DNA from: Nocardioides sp. Kera G14
GTDB taxonomy: Bacteria; Actinomycetota; Actinomycetes; Propionibacteriales; Nocardioidaceae
Direction of reading: 5' to 3'
Assembly: GCF_020715565.1 (NCBI RefSeq)
Contig: NZ_CP085839.1
Coordinates: forward strand, 372,001-436,000
DNA length: 64,000 bases
Position 1 is the first letter of the stretch, and every line of letters begins with the position of its first letter. Both the position numbers and the translations under genes were made by a program. The notes under the pieces were generated by a model. The model was not told the DNA's origin, ran no database searches, and was given only the letters and a program-made list of their open reading frames with translations. Of the stretch, positions 15,138-24,601 are shown one piece after another.

Positions 15138-16598
15138 ATGACCGGCACCTTCAGCGGCCTCAACACGGCGCTCAGCGGTTTGCGCTACCAGCAGATCGCC
15201 CTCGACGTCGCCAACAACAACGTCTCCAACGTCGACACCGACGGCTACGTGCGCCGTCGTGCGGTCGCGGCCGAGGTCGGCGGCACCGGCCAGTCGACCC
15301 TCTACGCGACGTACGACGGCCACGGCGACGGTGTGACGACCAGCGCCGTCCAGCGGATGACCGACGGGCTCCTCGACGCGCGCGTACGACGTGAGAACGG
15401 CACCCTCAGCTACCTCACCACCCAGCAGACGATCCTCGACCGCGTCGAGACCGCGATCAACGAGCCCGGGGTCGATGGCATCAACCAGGCCATCAGCGAC
15501 TTCAACTCCTCGCTGCAGGATCTCGTCAGCGACCCGGGCGGCATGGCCGCCCGGCAGACGGTCGTGGCCAAGGCGGACGCGCTCAGCGCGGCGATCCGCA
15601 CCCAGTCGGACAACGTCACGCAGGAGGCATCCGACCAGCGGACCAACGCCGGCCTGACCGTCACGCAGATCAACGACGGCGCCTCCCAGCTCGCCGACCT
15701 GAACAAGAAGATCTACACCGCCCAGAGCAACGGCTCCGACGTCGGCGACCTCGAGGACCAGCGCGACACCATCGCACTCAACCTGGCGAAGCTCGTCGGC
15801 GGCGTGGTCACCGTCGCGCCCGACGGCCGCTACAACGTGAACGTCCCCGTCGCTGGCGGAGCGTCGAGCTTCGCGCTCGTCAAGGGGGACACCGCCAACC
15901 AGATGTCGGTCCAGACGGACGCGACGACCGGCGACCTCTCCTACACGGTGACCGACCGGGCGACGCCGCCGACAACCCTGGCCACCGTGGACTCCACGCA
16001 GGGGAACCTCTCGGGCCAGCTCGGCGGCATCACCGACGTCGTCAACGGCACCCTGGCGGATCAGAAGACGGCGCTCGACGCGATCGCCACGTCCTTGGCC
16101 GACCAGCTCAACGCCCAGAACGCGAAGGGCAAGGACCTCTACGGGGCACTGGGCGGCGACCTGCTCAGCTACGACCCTGCCGACCCGGCGGGGACCCTCG
16201 CCGTCGCGCAGACGGTCGTCGACGACCCGAACCTGATCGCCGCGTCCAGCACGGTCACCGTCGACACCTCGACCACGCCGCCGACGTACACGACGGACGG
16301 CAGTGCAGACCTCGACGGTGGCAACGCCGATGCGCTCAGCCTCACCACGTCGATCACCTCGGACTACGGCTCGATGGTCACGTCCTTCGGCGCGAAGGTC
16401 TCCTCGCTCAACTCGCGCGTGGCGACGCAGCAGACCCTCACCGACCAGGTCGAGGACGAGCAGCAGCAGCAGGTCGGAGTCAACCTCGACGAGGAGACGG
16501 TCAATCTCGTGGCGGCGCAGCACGCCTACGAGGCGGCAGCGAAGGTCATGTCGACCCTCGACTCCATCCTCGACACCCTCATCAACATGAAGAACTGA
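15138..16598 (+). CDS. flgK: Hook-filament junction protein FlgK (HAP1)
   Basis: 486 residues. N-terminus MTGTFSGLNTALSGLRYQQIALDVANNNVSNVDTDGYVRR is the FlgK/rod-hook D0 signature; the C-terminal ...GVNLDEETVNLVAAQHAYEAAAKVMSTLDSILDTLINMK is equally typical. FlgK links hook to filament. It starts four bases after flgN. Confidence 0.96.
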   Translation: MTGTFSGLNTALSGLRYQQIALDVANNNVSNVDTDGYVRRRAVAAEVGGTGQSTLYATYDGHGDGVTTSAVQRMTDGLLDARVRRENGTLSYLTTQQTILDRVETAINEPGVDGINQAISDFNSSLQDLVSDPGGMAARQTVVAKADALSAAIRTQSDNVTQEASDQRTNAGLTVTQINDGASQLADLNKKIYTAQSNGSDVGDLEDQRDTIALNLAKLVGGVVTVAPDGRYNVNVPVAGGASSFALVKGDTANQMSVQTDATTGDLSYTVTDRATPPTTLATVDSTQGNLSGQLGGITDVVNGTLADQKTALDAIATSLADQLNAQNAKGKDLYGALGGDLLSYDPADPAGTLAVAQTVVDDPNLIAASSTVTVDTSTTPPTYTTDGSADLDGGNADALSLTTSITSDYGSMVTSFGAKVSSLNSRVATQQTLTDQVEDEQQQQVGVNLDEETVNLVAAQHAYEAAAKVMSTLDSILDTLINMKN

Positions 16599-16609
16599 GG
16601 AGAGCGACC

Positions 16610-17512
16610 ATGGCCATCACCCGCGTCACCCAGCAGATGCTGTCGAACCGCAGCATGACCGCCGTCATGAGCGGACTCTCCCGGATGTCGAAGTACGAGG
16701 AGCAGCTCGAGACCGGCAAGAAGCTCAACCGCCCCTCCGATGACCCCGCCGGCACCAACACCGCTTTGCGCGTGCGCAGCGCGCTCGCCGAGCAGACCCA
16801 GTACGGCCGCAACGCGGAGGACGGCCAGGCCTGGCTGTCGACGATCGACTCCACGCTCAGCGGCATCACGGACCAGATCCAGCGTGCCAACACGTTGGCG
16901 CTGCAGGGCGCGAACAGCGGCTCGATGTCCCAGGCCTCGCGCGACTCCATCGCCTCCGAGCTCGACCAGATCCGCGAGAGCGTGCTGCAGTCGGCGAACA
17001 CCGACTATCTCGGCCGTCCCGTCTTCGGGGGTACGACGTCGGGTTCGGTCGCCTACAACGACGACGGCACCTACGCTGGCGACGACGGCGAGGTTCTGCG
17101 CCGTGTCGGCTCCGGGGTGCAGGTACGGGTCGACTCCCGGGCTCAGGACGTCTTCGGCCCGGACGACGACAACATCTTCAAGCACCTCTCCGACCTCGCG
17201 ACAGCCCTGTCCTCCACGTCCTCGACCGACTCGGACGAGGCGATCCAGGAGGGCATCGCCAATCTCCAGGCGGACCTCACCCGGATCACGAGCGCCCAGT
17301 CGGACGAGGGGGCCCGGATGAACCGGCTCACCAAGGCCTCCGACCTCGCCAGCCAGGCGACGCTCCAGCTCCAGACGTCCCTCTCGGACGTCGAGGACGC
17401 CGACCTCGCCGAGACCACGCTCAACGTGCAGCAGTCGGAGACCGCCTACCAGGCGGCTCTCGCCGCGACCGGCAAGACCCTGCAGCCGAGCCTGCTGGAC
17501 TTCCTGTCGTGA
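16610..17512 (+). CDS. flgL: Hook-filament junction protein FlgL (HAP3)
   Basis: 300 residues, flagellin-like N-terminus (MAITRVTQQMLSNRSM, LETGKKLNRPSDDPAGTNTALRVRS) and C-terminus (DLAETTLNVQQSETAYQAALAATGKTLQPSLLDFL). FlgL lies between FlgK and the filament. GAGGAGAG precedes the ATG. The stop overlaps the fliW GTG. Confidence 0.95.
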   Translation: MAITRVTQQMLSNRSMTAVMSGLSRMSKYEEQLETGKKLNRPSDDPAGTNTALRVRSALAEQTQYGRNAEDGQAWLSTIDSTLSGITDQIQRANTLALQGANSGSMSQASRDSIASELDQIRESVLQSANTDYLGRPVFGGTTSGSVAYNDDGTYAGDDGEVLRRVGSGVQVRVDSRAQDVFGPDDDNIFKHLSDLATALSSTSSTDSDEAIQEGIANLQADLTRITSAQSDEGARMNRLTKASDLASQATLQLQTSLSDVEDADLAETTLNVQQSETAYQAALAATGKTLQPSLLDFLS

Positions 17513-17943
17513 GCACGCTGACCGGTAACGTGGCCGACGTGACGACCACCCTCGGCTGCTCGACGCTGCCCGTCATCGAACTCGCGCACCCGATGCCCGG
17601 CTTCCCCGAGGCGCTCCGCTTCACGCTCGAGCACCTCGATGAGGCGGGTGTCCTCGGCGAACTGCGCTCGCTCGACCAGGCCGGGCTCAAGTTCCTGACC
17701 GTGCCGTCCTCGACGTTCTACCCCGACTACGTGCCGGTCATCGACGACGAGACCGTGGCAGCGCTGGAGATCGAGGACGTCAACGACGTCCTCGTGCTGC
17801 TGATCGTGCACGCGGGCCCGGCCCTGGCCACCACCACGGTCAACATGCTGGCGCCGATGATCGTCAATACGACGATCGGCCGTGGGATGCAGGTGATCCT
17901 CGACGACGCGAGTCTGGCCGTCGACGCGCCTCTGCTCCCGTGA
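17509..17943 (+). CDS. fliW: Flagellar assembly factor FliW
   Basis: 144 residues. FliW binds both flagellin and CsrA, so that CsrA blocks flagellin translation until export proceeds. The protein has the FliW features GFPEALRFTLEHLDEAG, LKFLTVPSSTFYPDYVPVIDDETVAALEIED and LAPMIVNTTIGRGMQVIL. It begins with GTG overlapping the flgL stop (GTGA) and is followed 27 bases later by csrA, the conserved pair order. Confidence 0.94.
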   Translation: MSTLTGNVADVTTTLGCSTLPVIELAHPMPGFPEALRFTLEHLDEAGVLGELRSLDQAGLKFLTVPSSTFYPDYVPVIDDETVAALEIEDVNDVLVLLIVHAGPALATTTVNMLAPMIVNTTIGRGMQVILDDASLAVDAPLLP

Positions 17944-17970
17944 GGCATCCCGGCCGGTAGGGTCGGACCC

Positions 17971-18216
17971 ATGCTGGTCCTGAGCCGTCGGGTGGGGGAG
18001 AGCGTCGTCATCGGCGACGAGGTCACCGTCACCATCCTCGAGGTGCGTGGTGACGTCGTGCGCGTCGGCATCGACGCGCCCCGCTCGGTGACCGTGCATC
18101 GCGCCGAGCTCCTCGCCGAGCTCGCCACCTCCAACCAGGAGTCCGCATCGCCGTCGGAGGCGGCCGTCGCCTCGCTCTCTGACGCCCTCTCGGAAGCGCT
18201 CAAGCCCAAGGAGTAG
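17971..18216 (+). CDS. csrA: Carbon storage/translational regulator CsrA
   Basis: 81 residues. The first 60 form the CsrA fold ([47 protein letters not shown]...). A Ser/Ala-rich tail of about 20 residues follows. CsrA dimers bind GGA motifs in mRNA leaders; the fliC leader in this window has two candidates. The cheA promoter lies over the last codons of this gene. Confidence 0.96.
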   Translation: MLVLSRRVGESVVIGDEVTVTILEVRGDVVRVGIDAPRSVTVHRAELLAELATSNQESASPSEAAVASLSDALSEALKPKE

Positions 18217-18223
18217 CGGCCGA
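18199..18223 (+). promoter_or_regulatory. Sigma-28-like promoter before cheA
   Basis: CTCAAG, 14 bases, GCCGATTGG, starting inside the 3' end of csrA. It gives cheA-cheW-mcp its own entry point, with a leader of about 20 bases that contains GGAAGGGGG before the ATG. Confidence 0.66.
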
Positions 18224-18250
18224 TTGGCTCCCTCGGAAGGGGGCGCCAAC

Positions 18251-20512
18251 ATGGACGACGACGCCGAGATCATCGCTGAGTTCCTCGTGGAGAGCCACGA
18301 GAACCTCGACCAGCTGGACCAAGACCTGGTCGACCTCGAGCAACACCCGGCAAGTCGGGAGCTCCTTTCGAGCATCTTCCGCACGATCCACACGATCAAG
18401 GGCACGTCGGGCTTCCTCGCCTTCGGCCGCCTCGAGCGGCTGACGCACGTCGGTGAGACGCTTCTCTCCAAGCTCCGCGACGGAGAGATGACGATCACCC
18501 CCGTCATCGGCGACGCCCTGCTCACCATGGTCGACACGGTCCGTGCGCTGCTCGACGTCATCGAGCGCACCGGCGCCGACAGCGACCCCGCGGTCGACGT
18601 CGACCCTGTGGCCGCACGGATTCAGGCGATCCTCGACGGTGAGGTCGACGTACGCGCCGGCGCCGTCGCCAGCGCGATAACTGCTGGTGAACCCGGTCGC
18701 TCCGCGGCTGAGGCGACCGATTCACCAGCAGTTAAGCCCGAGCCCGAGCCCGAGCCCGAGCCGGCCGAGCCCGACGCCGAGCCCGAGCCCGAGCCGGCCG
18801 AGCCCGCCGAGGCCGAGTGGGACGGCGTCGAGCGCCGCAGCGCGGAGCCCGCCGAGGAGGCCGACGGCAGCGAGCGCCGCAGCGCGGTCGACTCCAGCAT
18901 CCGCGTCGACGTCGACCTGCTCGACAACCTGATGCAGCTGGTCGGTGAGCTCGTGCTGACCCGCAACCAGATCCTCCAGCGCGCCAACGGCAACGACGAC
19001 GTCGAGCTCGTCCGAGCCTCGCAGCGCCTCGACCTCGTCGCCTCCGAGCTGCAGGAGAGCGTGATGAAGACGCGCATGCAGCCCATCGGCCAGGTCTGGT
19101 CGAAGATGCCGCGGATGGTGCGCGACCTGTCGCACCAGCTCGGCCGCGAGGTCGACCTCCAGATGGACGGGCACGAGACCGAGCTCGACCGCTCACTCCT
19201 CGAGGCACTCAAGGGCCCGCTGACCCACCTGGTCCGCAACTCCATGGACCACGGCATCGAGCTGCCCGCCGACCGCGTCGCCGCCGGCAAGCCGCGGATG
19301 GGCAAGCTCCTGCTCCGCGCTTTCCACGAGTCCGGCCAGGTCGTGGTCGAGATCACCGATGACGGCAAGGGCATCAACCCGCAGAAGATCGCGGACGTCG
19401 CCGTCGAGCGAGGCCTCATCACCCGCGACCAGGCCAGCCGGATGGACTCCAAGGAGATCGTCAACCTGATCTTCCGCCCCGGCTTCTCCACCGCCGCCGA
19501 GGTCACCAACGTCTCCGGGCGGGGTGTCGGCATGGACGTCGTCCGCACCAACATCGAGCGCATCGGCGGCTCCGTCGACGTCATCTCCGAGGTCGGCAAG
19601 GGCTCCACCGTCCGCGTCCGCATCCCGCTGACGCTCGCGATCATCCCGGCGCTCATCGTCGGTGAGGGCGAGGAGCGTTACGCGATCCCGCAGGCCAACC
19701 TCGTCGAGCTCGTCCGGATCGAGGGCGAGAACCTCGCCCGTGACGTAGAGGAGCTCGCCGGTGGTCCGGTCCTCCGCCTCCGCGGTCGACTGCTCCCGCT
19801 GGTCAGCCTCACCGAGGCGCTCGGCGGCCCCCGCCCCGAGACCGATGCCCTCACGGTGGTCGTCCTGCAGAGCGACGACATCCGCTTCGGCCTCTGCGTC
19901 TCCGAGGTGCACGACACCCAGGAGATCGTGGTCAAGCCGATCGGTCGCCAGCTCAAATCCCTGACGATGTACGCCGGCGCCGCGATCATGGGCGACGGCC
20001 GGGTCGCCCTGATCCTCGACGTCTCCGGTGTCGCCGACACGCAGAAGATCGGCGCGGTCCAGAGCGACCTCGTCGAGCCCAAGTCCAAGGACGACGACGC
20101 TGAGGGCATGGCGGCCCTACTCGTCCTCGAGGTCTCGGCGGGCCGCCGCGCCGCGCTGCCGCTCTCGTCGGTCGCCCGACTCGAGGAGTTCTCCCTCGAC
20201 CGGATCGAGCGCTCCGGCGGCTTCGAGGTCGTCCAGTACCGCGACGGCATCCTGCCGCTCGTGCGCCTGGCCTCCGCGATCGGCCTGCCGGACACCTCCA
20301 CCCACTCGGAGCAGCTGTCTGTCGTCGTACACGAGCTGGACAACCGCTCCGTGGGCATCGTCATCGACCGGGTGCTCGACGTCGTCGACACCCACATCGT
20401 CCCGACCGAGACCGGTCGCCGTCCCGGCGTGACGGGCTCGGCCATCGTCCAGGAGCACGTGACGGACCTCGTCGACCTCGAGGCCGTCGTCACCCGCGCA
20501 GGAGTGAACTGA
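18251..20512 (+). CDS. cheA: Chemotaxis histidine kinase CheA with extra C-terminal CheW-like domain
   Basis: 753 residues. The HPt domain has the phospho-histidine H47 in SIFRTIHTIKGTSGF. A long linker (about 140-215) is rich in Glu-Pro repeats. The dimerisation domain (NLMQLVGELVLTRNQI), kinase N box (LTHLVRNSMDHGIE), G boxes (ITDDGKGI, SGRGVGMDVVRTNIE) and a CheW-like P5 domain follow. A second CheW-like domain occupies the last 130 residues (MAALLVLEVSAGRRAALPLSSVARLEEF...), which is unusual but known in some CheA proteins. No CheY-binding P2 domain is recognisable. An in-frame palindrome (18678-18734) lies in the linker. ATG 18251 has GGAAGGGGG upstream. Confidence 0.95.
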   Translation: MDDDAEIIAEFLVESHENLDQLDQDLVDLEQHPASRELLSSIFRTIHTIKGTSGFLAFGRLERLTHVGETLLSKLRDGEMTITPVIGDALLTMVDTVRALLDVIERTGADSDPAVDVDPVAARIQAILDGEVDVRAGAVASAITAGEPGRSAAEATDSPAVKPEPEPEPEPAEPDAEPEPEPAEPAEAEWDGVERRSAEPAEEADGSERRSAVDSSIRVDVDLLDNLMQLVGELVLTRNQILQRANGNDDVELVRASQRLDLVASELQESVMKTRMQPIGQVWSKMPRMVRDLSHQLGREVDLQMDGHETELDRSLLEALKGPLTHLVRNSMDHGIELPADRVAAGKPRMGKLLLRAFHESGQVVVEITDDGKGINPQKIADVAVERGLITRDQASRMDSKEIVNLIFRPGFSTAAEVTNVSGRGVGMDVVRTNIERIGGSVDVISEVGKGSTVRVRIPLTLAIIPALIVGEGEERYAIPQANLVELVRIEGENLARDVEELAGGPVLRLRGRLLPLVSLTEALGGPRPETDALTVVVLQSDDIRFGLCVSEVHDTQEIVVKPIGRQLKSLTMYAGAAIMGDGRVALILDVSGVADTQKIGAVQSDLVEPKSKDDDAEGMAALLVLEVSAGRRAALPLSSVARLEEFSLDRIERSGGFEVVQYRDGILPLVRLASAIGLPDTSTHSEQLSVVVHELDNRSVGIVIDRVLDVVDTHIVPTETGRRPGVTGSAIVQEHVTDLVDLEAVVTRAGVN
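18678..18734. repeat. Palindromic element inserted in frame in the CheA linker
   Basis: Perfect 14-bp arms TAACTGCTGGTGAA (18678-18691) and its complement (18721-18734). Inside them a second 7-bp pair, CGGTCGC (18694-18700) and GCGACCG (18713-18719), continues the stem. The element encodes about 19 residues in the linker between HPt and Glu-Pro repeats. The lower GC of the arms differs from the flanks. Confidence 0.8.
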
Positions 20513-20994
20513 TGAGCACGGCCACCCACGACAGTCGGACGACCGTCAACCAGTACTGCTCGTTCTGGGTCGCCGGCCTCTTCTTCGGCGTCGACGTCGC
20601 CGAGGTCCAGGAGGTGCTCCGCACCCAGCCGATGACACCCGTCCCGCGCGCGAGTGAGGCCGTCCGCGGGCTGATCAACCTGCGCGGCCAGATCGTGACG
20701 GCCGTCGACATGCGGGTCCGCCTGGGCCTGCCGCCGCGTCCCGAGGGGACGCTGCCCATGAACGTGATCGTCCGTAGTCGAGGAGAAGTAGTGAGCCTCC
20801 TCGTCGACGACATCGGGGACGTGATCGACACCGCCGGTCTCGAGATCGAACCGGCGCCTTCCAACCTGCCCGAGAGCGTCAAGGAGGTCATCGACGGCGT
20901 ACGACCGCTGCCCGAGGCCATCCTCCTCGTCCTCGACGCAGACCGTGCGGTCGACGTGACGACCGTGCCCGAACCCCCCGGAGGAAACCCATGA
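20512..20994 (+). CDS. cheW: Chemotaxis coupling protein CheW
   Basis: 160 residues of a single CheW domain: [55 protein letters not shown] and [19 protein letters not shown]. It links the receptor to CheA. The ATG overlaps the cheA stop and the gene overlaps the receptor gene by four bases. Confidence 0.96.
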   Translation: MSTATHDSRTTVNQYCSFWVAGLFFGVDVAEVQEVLRTQPMTPVPRASEAVRGLINLRGQIVTAVDMRVRLGLPPRPEGTLPMNVIVRSRGEVVSLLVDDIGDVIDTAGLEIEPAPSNLPESVKEVIDGVRPLPEAILLVLDADRAVDVTTVPEPPGGNP

Positions 20995-23249
20995 CCGCGC
21001 TTGAGACGGAGCCGGCGGCGCCGGCCCCTCTGGGCGGGGCGCACGGCCTCAGCGCCGAGCTCTTCGCCTCCATGATGGAGAACTCGCCGACGAACATGAT
21101 GTTCGCCGACCGTGACCTCGTCATCCGTTACATGAACTCCGCGTCCCTCGAGACGCTCCGCGGCCTGGAGGAGTTCCTCCCGGTCCGCGCCGACGATGTC
21201 GTCGGCAGCTCCCTCGACATCTTCCACAAGAACCCGAGTTACCAGCGCGGCATCCTCAAGAGCGCCAGCTCCCTGCCGCGGCGGGCCAACATCAACGTCG
21301 GCCCCGAGATCCTCGACCTGCTGGTCTCGCCGATCACCGACTCGCAGGGCCAGTACGTCGGCGCCATGGCGACCTGGGAGGTCGTCACGGAGAAGGTGCG
21401 TCTCGAGAACGAGATGGCCCAGGTCCGCTCGATGATGGACAACGCGCCGACGAACATGATGTTCGCCGACCGCGACTTCGTCATCACCTACATGAACCCC
21501 GCCTCGCTCACCACGCTCCGCAGCCTCGAGCAGTTCCTGCCCGTCAGGGCCGACGACGTCGTGGGCAGCTCCCTCGACATCTTCCACAAGACCCCGGCCT
21601 ATCAGCGCGGGATCCTCGCGGACGCGAAGAACCTGCCGCGTCGCGCCAACATCCAGGTCGGCCCGGAGACGCTGGACCTCAACGTGTCGCCGATCACGGA
21701 CAAGGACGGCAACCACATCGGTGCCATGGCCTCGTGGGAGGTCATCACCGACAAGCTCCGCATCGCGGCCGAGGCCGAAGACGCCCGTGCCAACACCGAG
21801 GCCGTCAACGCCGTCCTCGCAGCCATCGCCAGCGCCACCAACCCGGAGCAGGCCGTCCAGATCGCCCTCGACACGGTCCGTCGAGCCTTCGGCGTCGAGT
21901 ACGGCTCGGCCGCGATCGTGAGGGACGGTGAGCTGGTCAACACGCTCGAGAGTGGCATGGTCTCGGCCGAGTTCAGCGCGGCCACCAAGGCCGCGCGGTT
22001 CCGCCGGGGCGTCGGCCTCGCGGGGCGTGCCTGGGAGCGCAACGACGTCTTCTTCTGCCCGGACATGTCCCAGTTGACCGACTGCGTCCGGCTCCCCGTC
22101 GCCCTGCGCGCCGGCGTGAAGTCCGGCGTCTCGTTCCCGGTCTCGGTCGAGGGTGAGGTCAAGGGCGTGATGGACTTCATCTCCACCCACGAGCTGGACT
22201 GGAGCCAGGCCCGGATCGACGCGTTGCGCAGCGTCGCCCGGATCGTCTCCGACACCGCCGCCAAGCTCGAGCGCGACGCGGCGGAGAAGGCCGCTGCCGA
22301 GGAGACCGCGACGAAGGTCGCCAAGCTCCTGAGCATGGTCGAGGCCGCGGCCGCCGGGGACCTGACGCAGACGGTCGACATCGACGGCGACGACAACGTC
22401 GGCCTCATGGCCGCCGGGCTGCGCAAGCTGCTCGACGCGCTCCGGGCCAGCATGGGGACCATCGGCCAGACGGCCGACGGCGTCTCCGTCGCTGCCGAGC
22501 AGCTGACGGTGCTGAGCGAGGGCATGGGCGAGGGCGCTTCCCTCACCTCCGACCGTGCCGCCTCGGCCTCGTCCGCCTCGGTCCAGGTCAGCGCCTCCAT
22601 CCAGACCGTCGCCACGGCGGCCGAGGAGATGACGGCCTCGATCCGCGAGATCGCGAAGAACGCCACCGAGGCCGCCTCGGTCGCCACCGCTGCGGTCACC
22701 GTCGCCTCCGAGGCCCAGGGCACCGTCGCCTCGCTCGGTGAGTCGAGCGCGGAGATCGGGCAGGTCATCAAGGTGATCACCTCGATCGCCCAGCAGACCA
22801 ACCTGCTGGCCCTCAACGCGACCATCGAGGCCGCCCGTGCCGGAGACGCCGGCAAGGGCTTCGCGGTCGTCGCCAACGAGGTCAAGGAGCTCGCCAAGGA
22901 GACCGCCAAGGCCACCGAGGAGATCGGCCAGAAGATCGAGGCCATCCAGAGCGACACGGCCGGTGCCGTCGGTGCCATCAGTCGGATCACCGAGGTCATC
23001 GCCAAGATCAACGACATCCAGACCACGATCGCCTCGGCGGTCGAGGAGCAGACCGCGACCACCAACGAGATCGCTCGTTCGGTGACCGAGGCTGCCGCCG
23101 GTGCCAACGGCATCGCCGAGGACGTCACCCAGGTGGCCTCCGCGGCCTCCGAGACGCGTCAGGGTGCACAGAACACCCTGTCGTCCGCCACCGAGCTCAC
23201 CACGATGGCAGGAGAGCTCAAGAGCCTGGTCGGGCAGTTCAAGCTCTGA
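20991..23249 (+). CDS. Soluble methyl-accepting chemotaxis protein with two PAS-like units and a GAF domain
   Basis: 752 residues with no membrane segment or signal peptide, so a cytoplasmic receptor. Residues about 20-145 and 146-250 are near-copies of a PAS-like unit (both have [29 protein letters not shown] and LPRRANI), i.e. an internal tandem duplication. A GAF-like domain follows (about 265-430), then a HAMP-like stretch and the MCP signalling coiled coil with the hairpin tip around [30 protein letters not shown]. It is last in the cheA-cheW-mcp operon. The sensed signal is internal, perhaps redox or a bound cofactor; this is inference. Confidence 0.93.
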   Translation: MTALETEPAAPAPLGGAHGLSAELFASMMENSPTNMMFADRDLVIRYMNSASLETLRGLEEFLPVRADDVVGSSLDIFHKNPSYQRGILKSASSLPRRANINVGPEILDLLVSPITDSQGQYVGAMATWEVVTEKVRLENEMAQVRSMMDNAPTNMMFADRDFVITYMNPASLTTLRSLEQFLPVRADDVVGSSLDIFHKTPAYQRGILADAKNLPRRANIQVGPETLDLNVSPITDKDGNHIGAMASWEVITDKLRIAAEAEDARANTEAVNAVLAAIASATNPEQAVQIALDTVRRAFGVEYGSAAIVRDGELVNTLESGMVSAEFSAATKAARFRRGVGLAGRAWERNDVFFCPDMSQLTDCVRLPVALRAGVKSGVSFPVSVEGEVKGVMDFISTHELDWSQARIDALRSVARIVSDTAAKLERDAAEKAAAEETATKVAKLLSMVEAAAAGDLTQTVDIDGDDNVGLMAAGLRKLLDALRASMGTIGQTADGVSVAAEQLTVLSEGMGEGASLTSDRAASASSASVQVSASIQTVATAAEEMTASIREIAKNATEAASVATAAVTVASEAQGTVASLGESSAEIGQVIKVITSIAQQTNLLALNATIEAARAGDAGKGFAVVANEVKELAKETAKATEEIGQKIEAIQSDTAGAVGAISRITEVIAKINDIQTTIASAVEEQTATTNEIARSVTEAAAGANGIAEDVTQVASAASETRQGAQNTLSSATELTTMAGELKSLVGQFKL

Positions 23250-23270
23250 GCCGGCCTGCCACACAGACCC

Positions 23271-23309
23271 ACAGAGCCCCCGGGAGATCGCTGCTCCCGG
23301 GGGCTCTGT
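23271..23309 (+). terminator. Terminator after the chemoreceptor gene
   Basis: Perfect 16-bp GC-rich stem, 23271-23286 with 23294-23309, loop of seven bases, followed by GCCTTTCC. Confidence 0.85.
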
Positions 23310-23356
23310 GCCTTTCCCGCAGATGCCTCGTCTGCGGCACACCGGAGGCGAGAAAT

Positions 23357-23396
23357 CACCACGGCCGGCATCCCCGAGAGGATGCCGGCCGTGGTG
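23357..23396 (-). terminator. Terminator of the NarL-type regulator gene
   Basis: Perfect 17-bp stem, 23357-23373 with 23380-23396, six-base loop, eleven bases past the stop of the minus-strand regulator. Together with the hairpin at 23271-23309 it insulates the convergent genes. Confidence 0.85.
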
Positions 23397-23407
23397 GCGG
23401 AGATGGG

Positions 23408-24106
23408 TCAGCGGATGAGTTCGCTGAGCAGGCCTGCGCGGGAGCCGACCCGCTGCTGCGGTACGGCGACACCCGACTGGTCACCGCGGAGCTTGAGTGC
23501 CAGCACGGCCGCCTGGGTGCGGTGCTGCACGCCGAGACGGGCCAGGAGGCCGGTGACGTGGTTCTTGACCGTCTTTTCCGCGAGGAAGAGCCTCTCGGCG
23601 ATCTGCCGGTTGGTGAGGCCCTCGGCGATGAGGAAGAGGATCTTCGACTGCTGCGGCGTGAGGTCGGCCATCAGGTCGAGGGTGCGGCGGTGGAACTGCA
23701 CCTGCTGCACCACCCGGGCCGCGACGGCAGGGTCGATCAGGCTGTGGCCGGACGCGATCAGGCGCACCCCGCTGACCAGCGAGTTGCCCTCGATCTGCTT
23801 GAGCACGAAGCCGGCCGCACCCGCGAGGATCGCGGCGGAGATCGCGTTGTCGTCGTCGTACGACGTCAGGATCAGAGCCTTGATGTCCGGGTTCGAGGCG
23901 CGGACCTCACGGCACACATCGATGCCGGAGCCGTCCGGCAGATTCGCGTCGAGCACACAGACGTCCGGCTTCGCCGCCAGGATCGCGGGGAGTGCACCGG
24001 CGGCCGTGTCGGCTTCCCCGACGACCTCGATGTCTCCTTCGGATTCCAGCAGGCTCTTGACGCCCCGACGCACGATTTCGTGGTCGTCCACGAGAAATAC
24101 GCGCAC
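23408..24106 (-). CDS. DevR/NarL-family LuxR-type response regulator
   Basis: 232 residues from the GTG at 24106. Receiver domain: VRVFLVDDHEIVRRGVKSLLE, phospho-acceptor in VCVLDANLPDGSG, LTSY switch and LKQI lysine. The C-terminal LuxR helix-turn-helix is LTPQQSKILFLIAEGLTNRQIAERLFLAEKTVKNHVTGLLARLG. These resemble DevR/DosR. The GTG is chosen because AGGGAGGGAAC precedes it directly; an in-frame ATG at 24124 lies just upstream. No histidine kinase is adjacent, so the partner is elsewhere. Relation to the chemotaxis genes is only by position. Confidence 0.88.
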   Translation of the reverse strand: MRVFLVDDHEIVRRGVKSLLESEGDIEVVGEADTAAGALPAILAAKPDVCVLDANLPDGSGIDVCREVRASNPDIKALILTSYDDDNAISAAILAGAAGFVLKQIEGNSLVSGVRLIASGHSLIDPAVAARVVQQVQFHRRTLDLMADLTPQQSKILFLIAEGLTNRQIAERLFLAEKTVKNHVTGLLARLGVQHRTQAAVLALKLRGDQSGVAVPQQRVGSRAGLLSELIR

Positions 24107-24253
24107 GTTCCCTCCCTGTCCCATGGGTGCATCATCGGCAGGTAGGACGAAAGTCGCAGCATTTCCGACAGCGAAGCGCGGAAAATGTGCGGCCGGTGCC
24201 ACGCATGGCCCAGGTGGGCTATGCGGCCCCGGTCGGTCCCGGGTCGGTCCTGG

Positions 24254-24601
24254 TCAGAGCTGGGCGCGCGCGAGGCGCGTCTCGAGGAACTGCCGCGAGG
24301 CGCGCAGGTGCCCGAGCAGGTCCAGGAGGTCGTGGCGCTGCAACGGGCCACCCGTCGGCTGGCGGACGCGGTCGGCGACCTCGTCGGCCTCCAGCCGGAC
24401 GCCGAGCTCGAGACGGTAGAGCGTGTCTGCGATCTCGAAGTCCACATCGGCGACCGTGGCCACCCAGTGGAAGTCGTCGTCGCTGAGGATGACCTGCTCA
24501 CCGCGCTCCAGGCCACGTGTCAGCATGGTCTCGCTGTGACGCGCCACCACCGAACGACTGCGCCGACTGAAGTCACTGAGCGCAACTGTCAGGATCTCCA
24601 T
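24254..24601 (-). CDS. Hypothetical protein, 115 residues
   Basis: Unrecognised. The protein starts MEILTVALSDFSRRSRSVVARH and contains EQVILSDDDFHWVATVADVDFEIADTLYRLELG; the second half is helical. The first half vaguely recalls Phd-type antitoxins (LSDFxRR... then a strand such as VILSDDDF), but no toxin gene is next to it. GGGAGGGAAAG stands before the ATG at 24601, good evidence for translation. In-frame codons further upstream lack a ribosome site. Confidence 0.65.
   Translation of the reverse strand: MEILTVALSDFSRRSRSVVARHSETMLTRGLERGEQVILSDDDFHWVATVADVDFEIADTLYRLELGVRLEADEVADRVRQPTGGPLQRHDLLDLLGHLRASRQFLETRLARAQL

Noticed and set aside
20490..23342. Long open frame antisense to cheW and the chemoreceptor gene
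   Set aside because: It is Gly/Asp/Arg-rich shadow translation of high-GC coding DNA; the plus strand has clear CheW and MCP domains.
24254..24601. Antitoxin of a toxin-antitoxin pair
   Set aside because: Only vague similarity to Phd in the first half and no toxin-like neighbour; kept as hypothetical.
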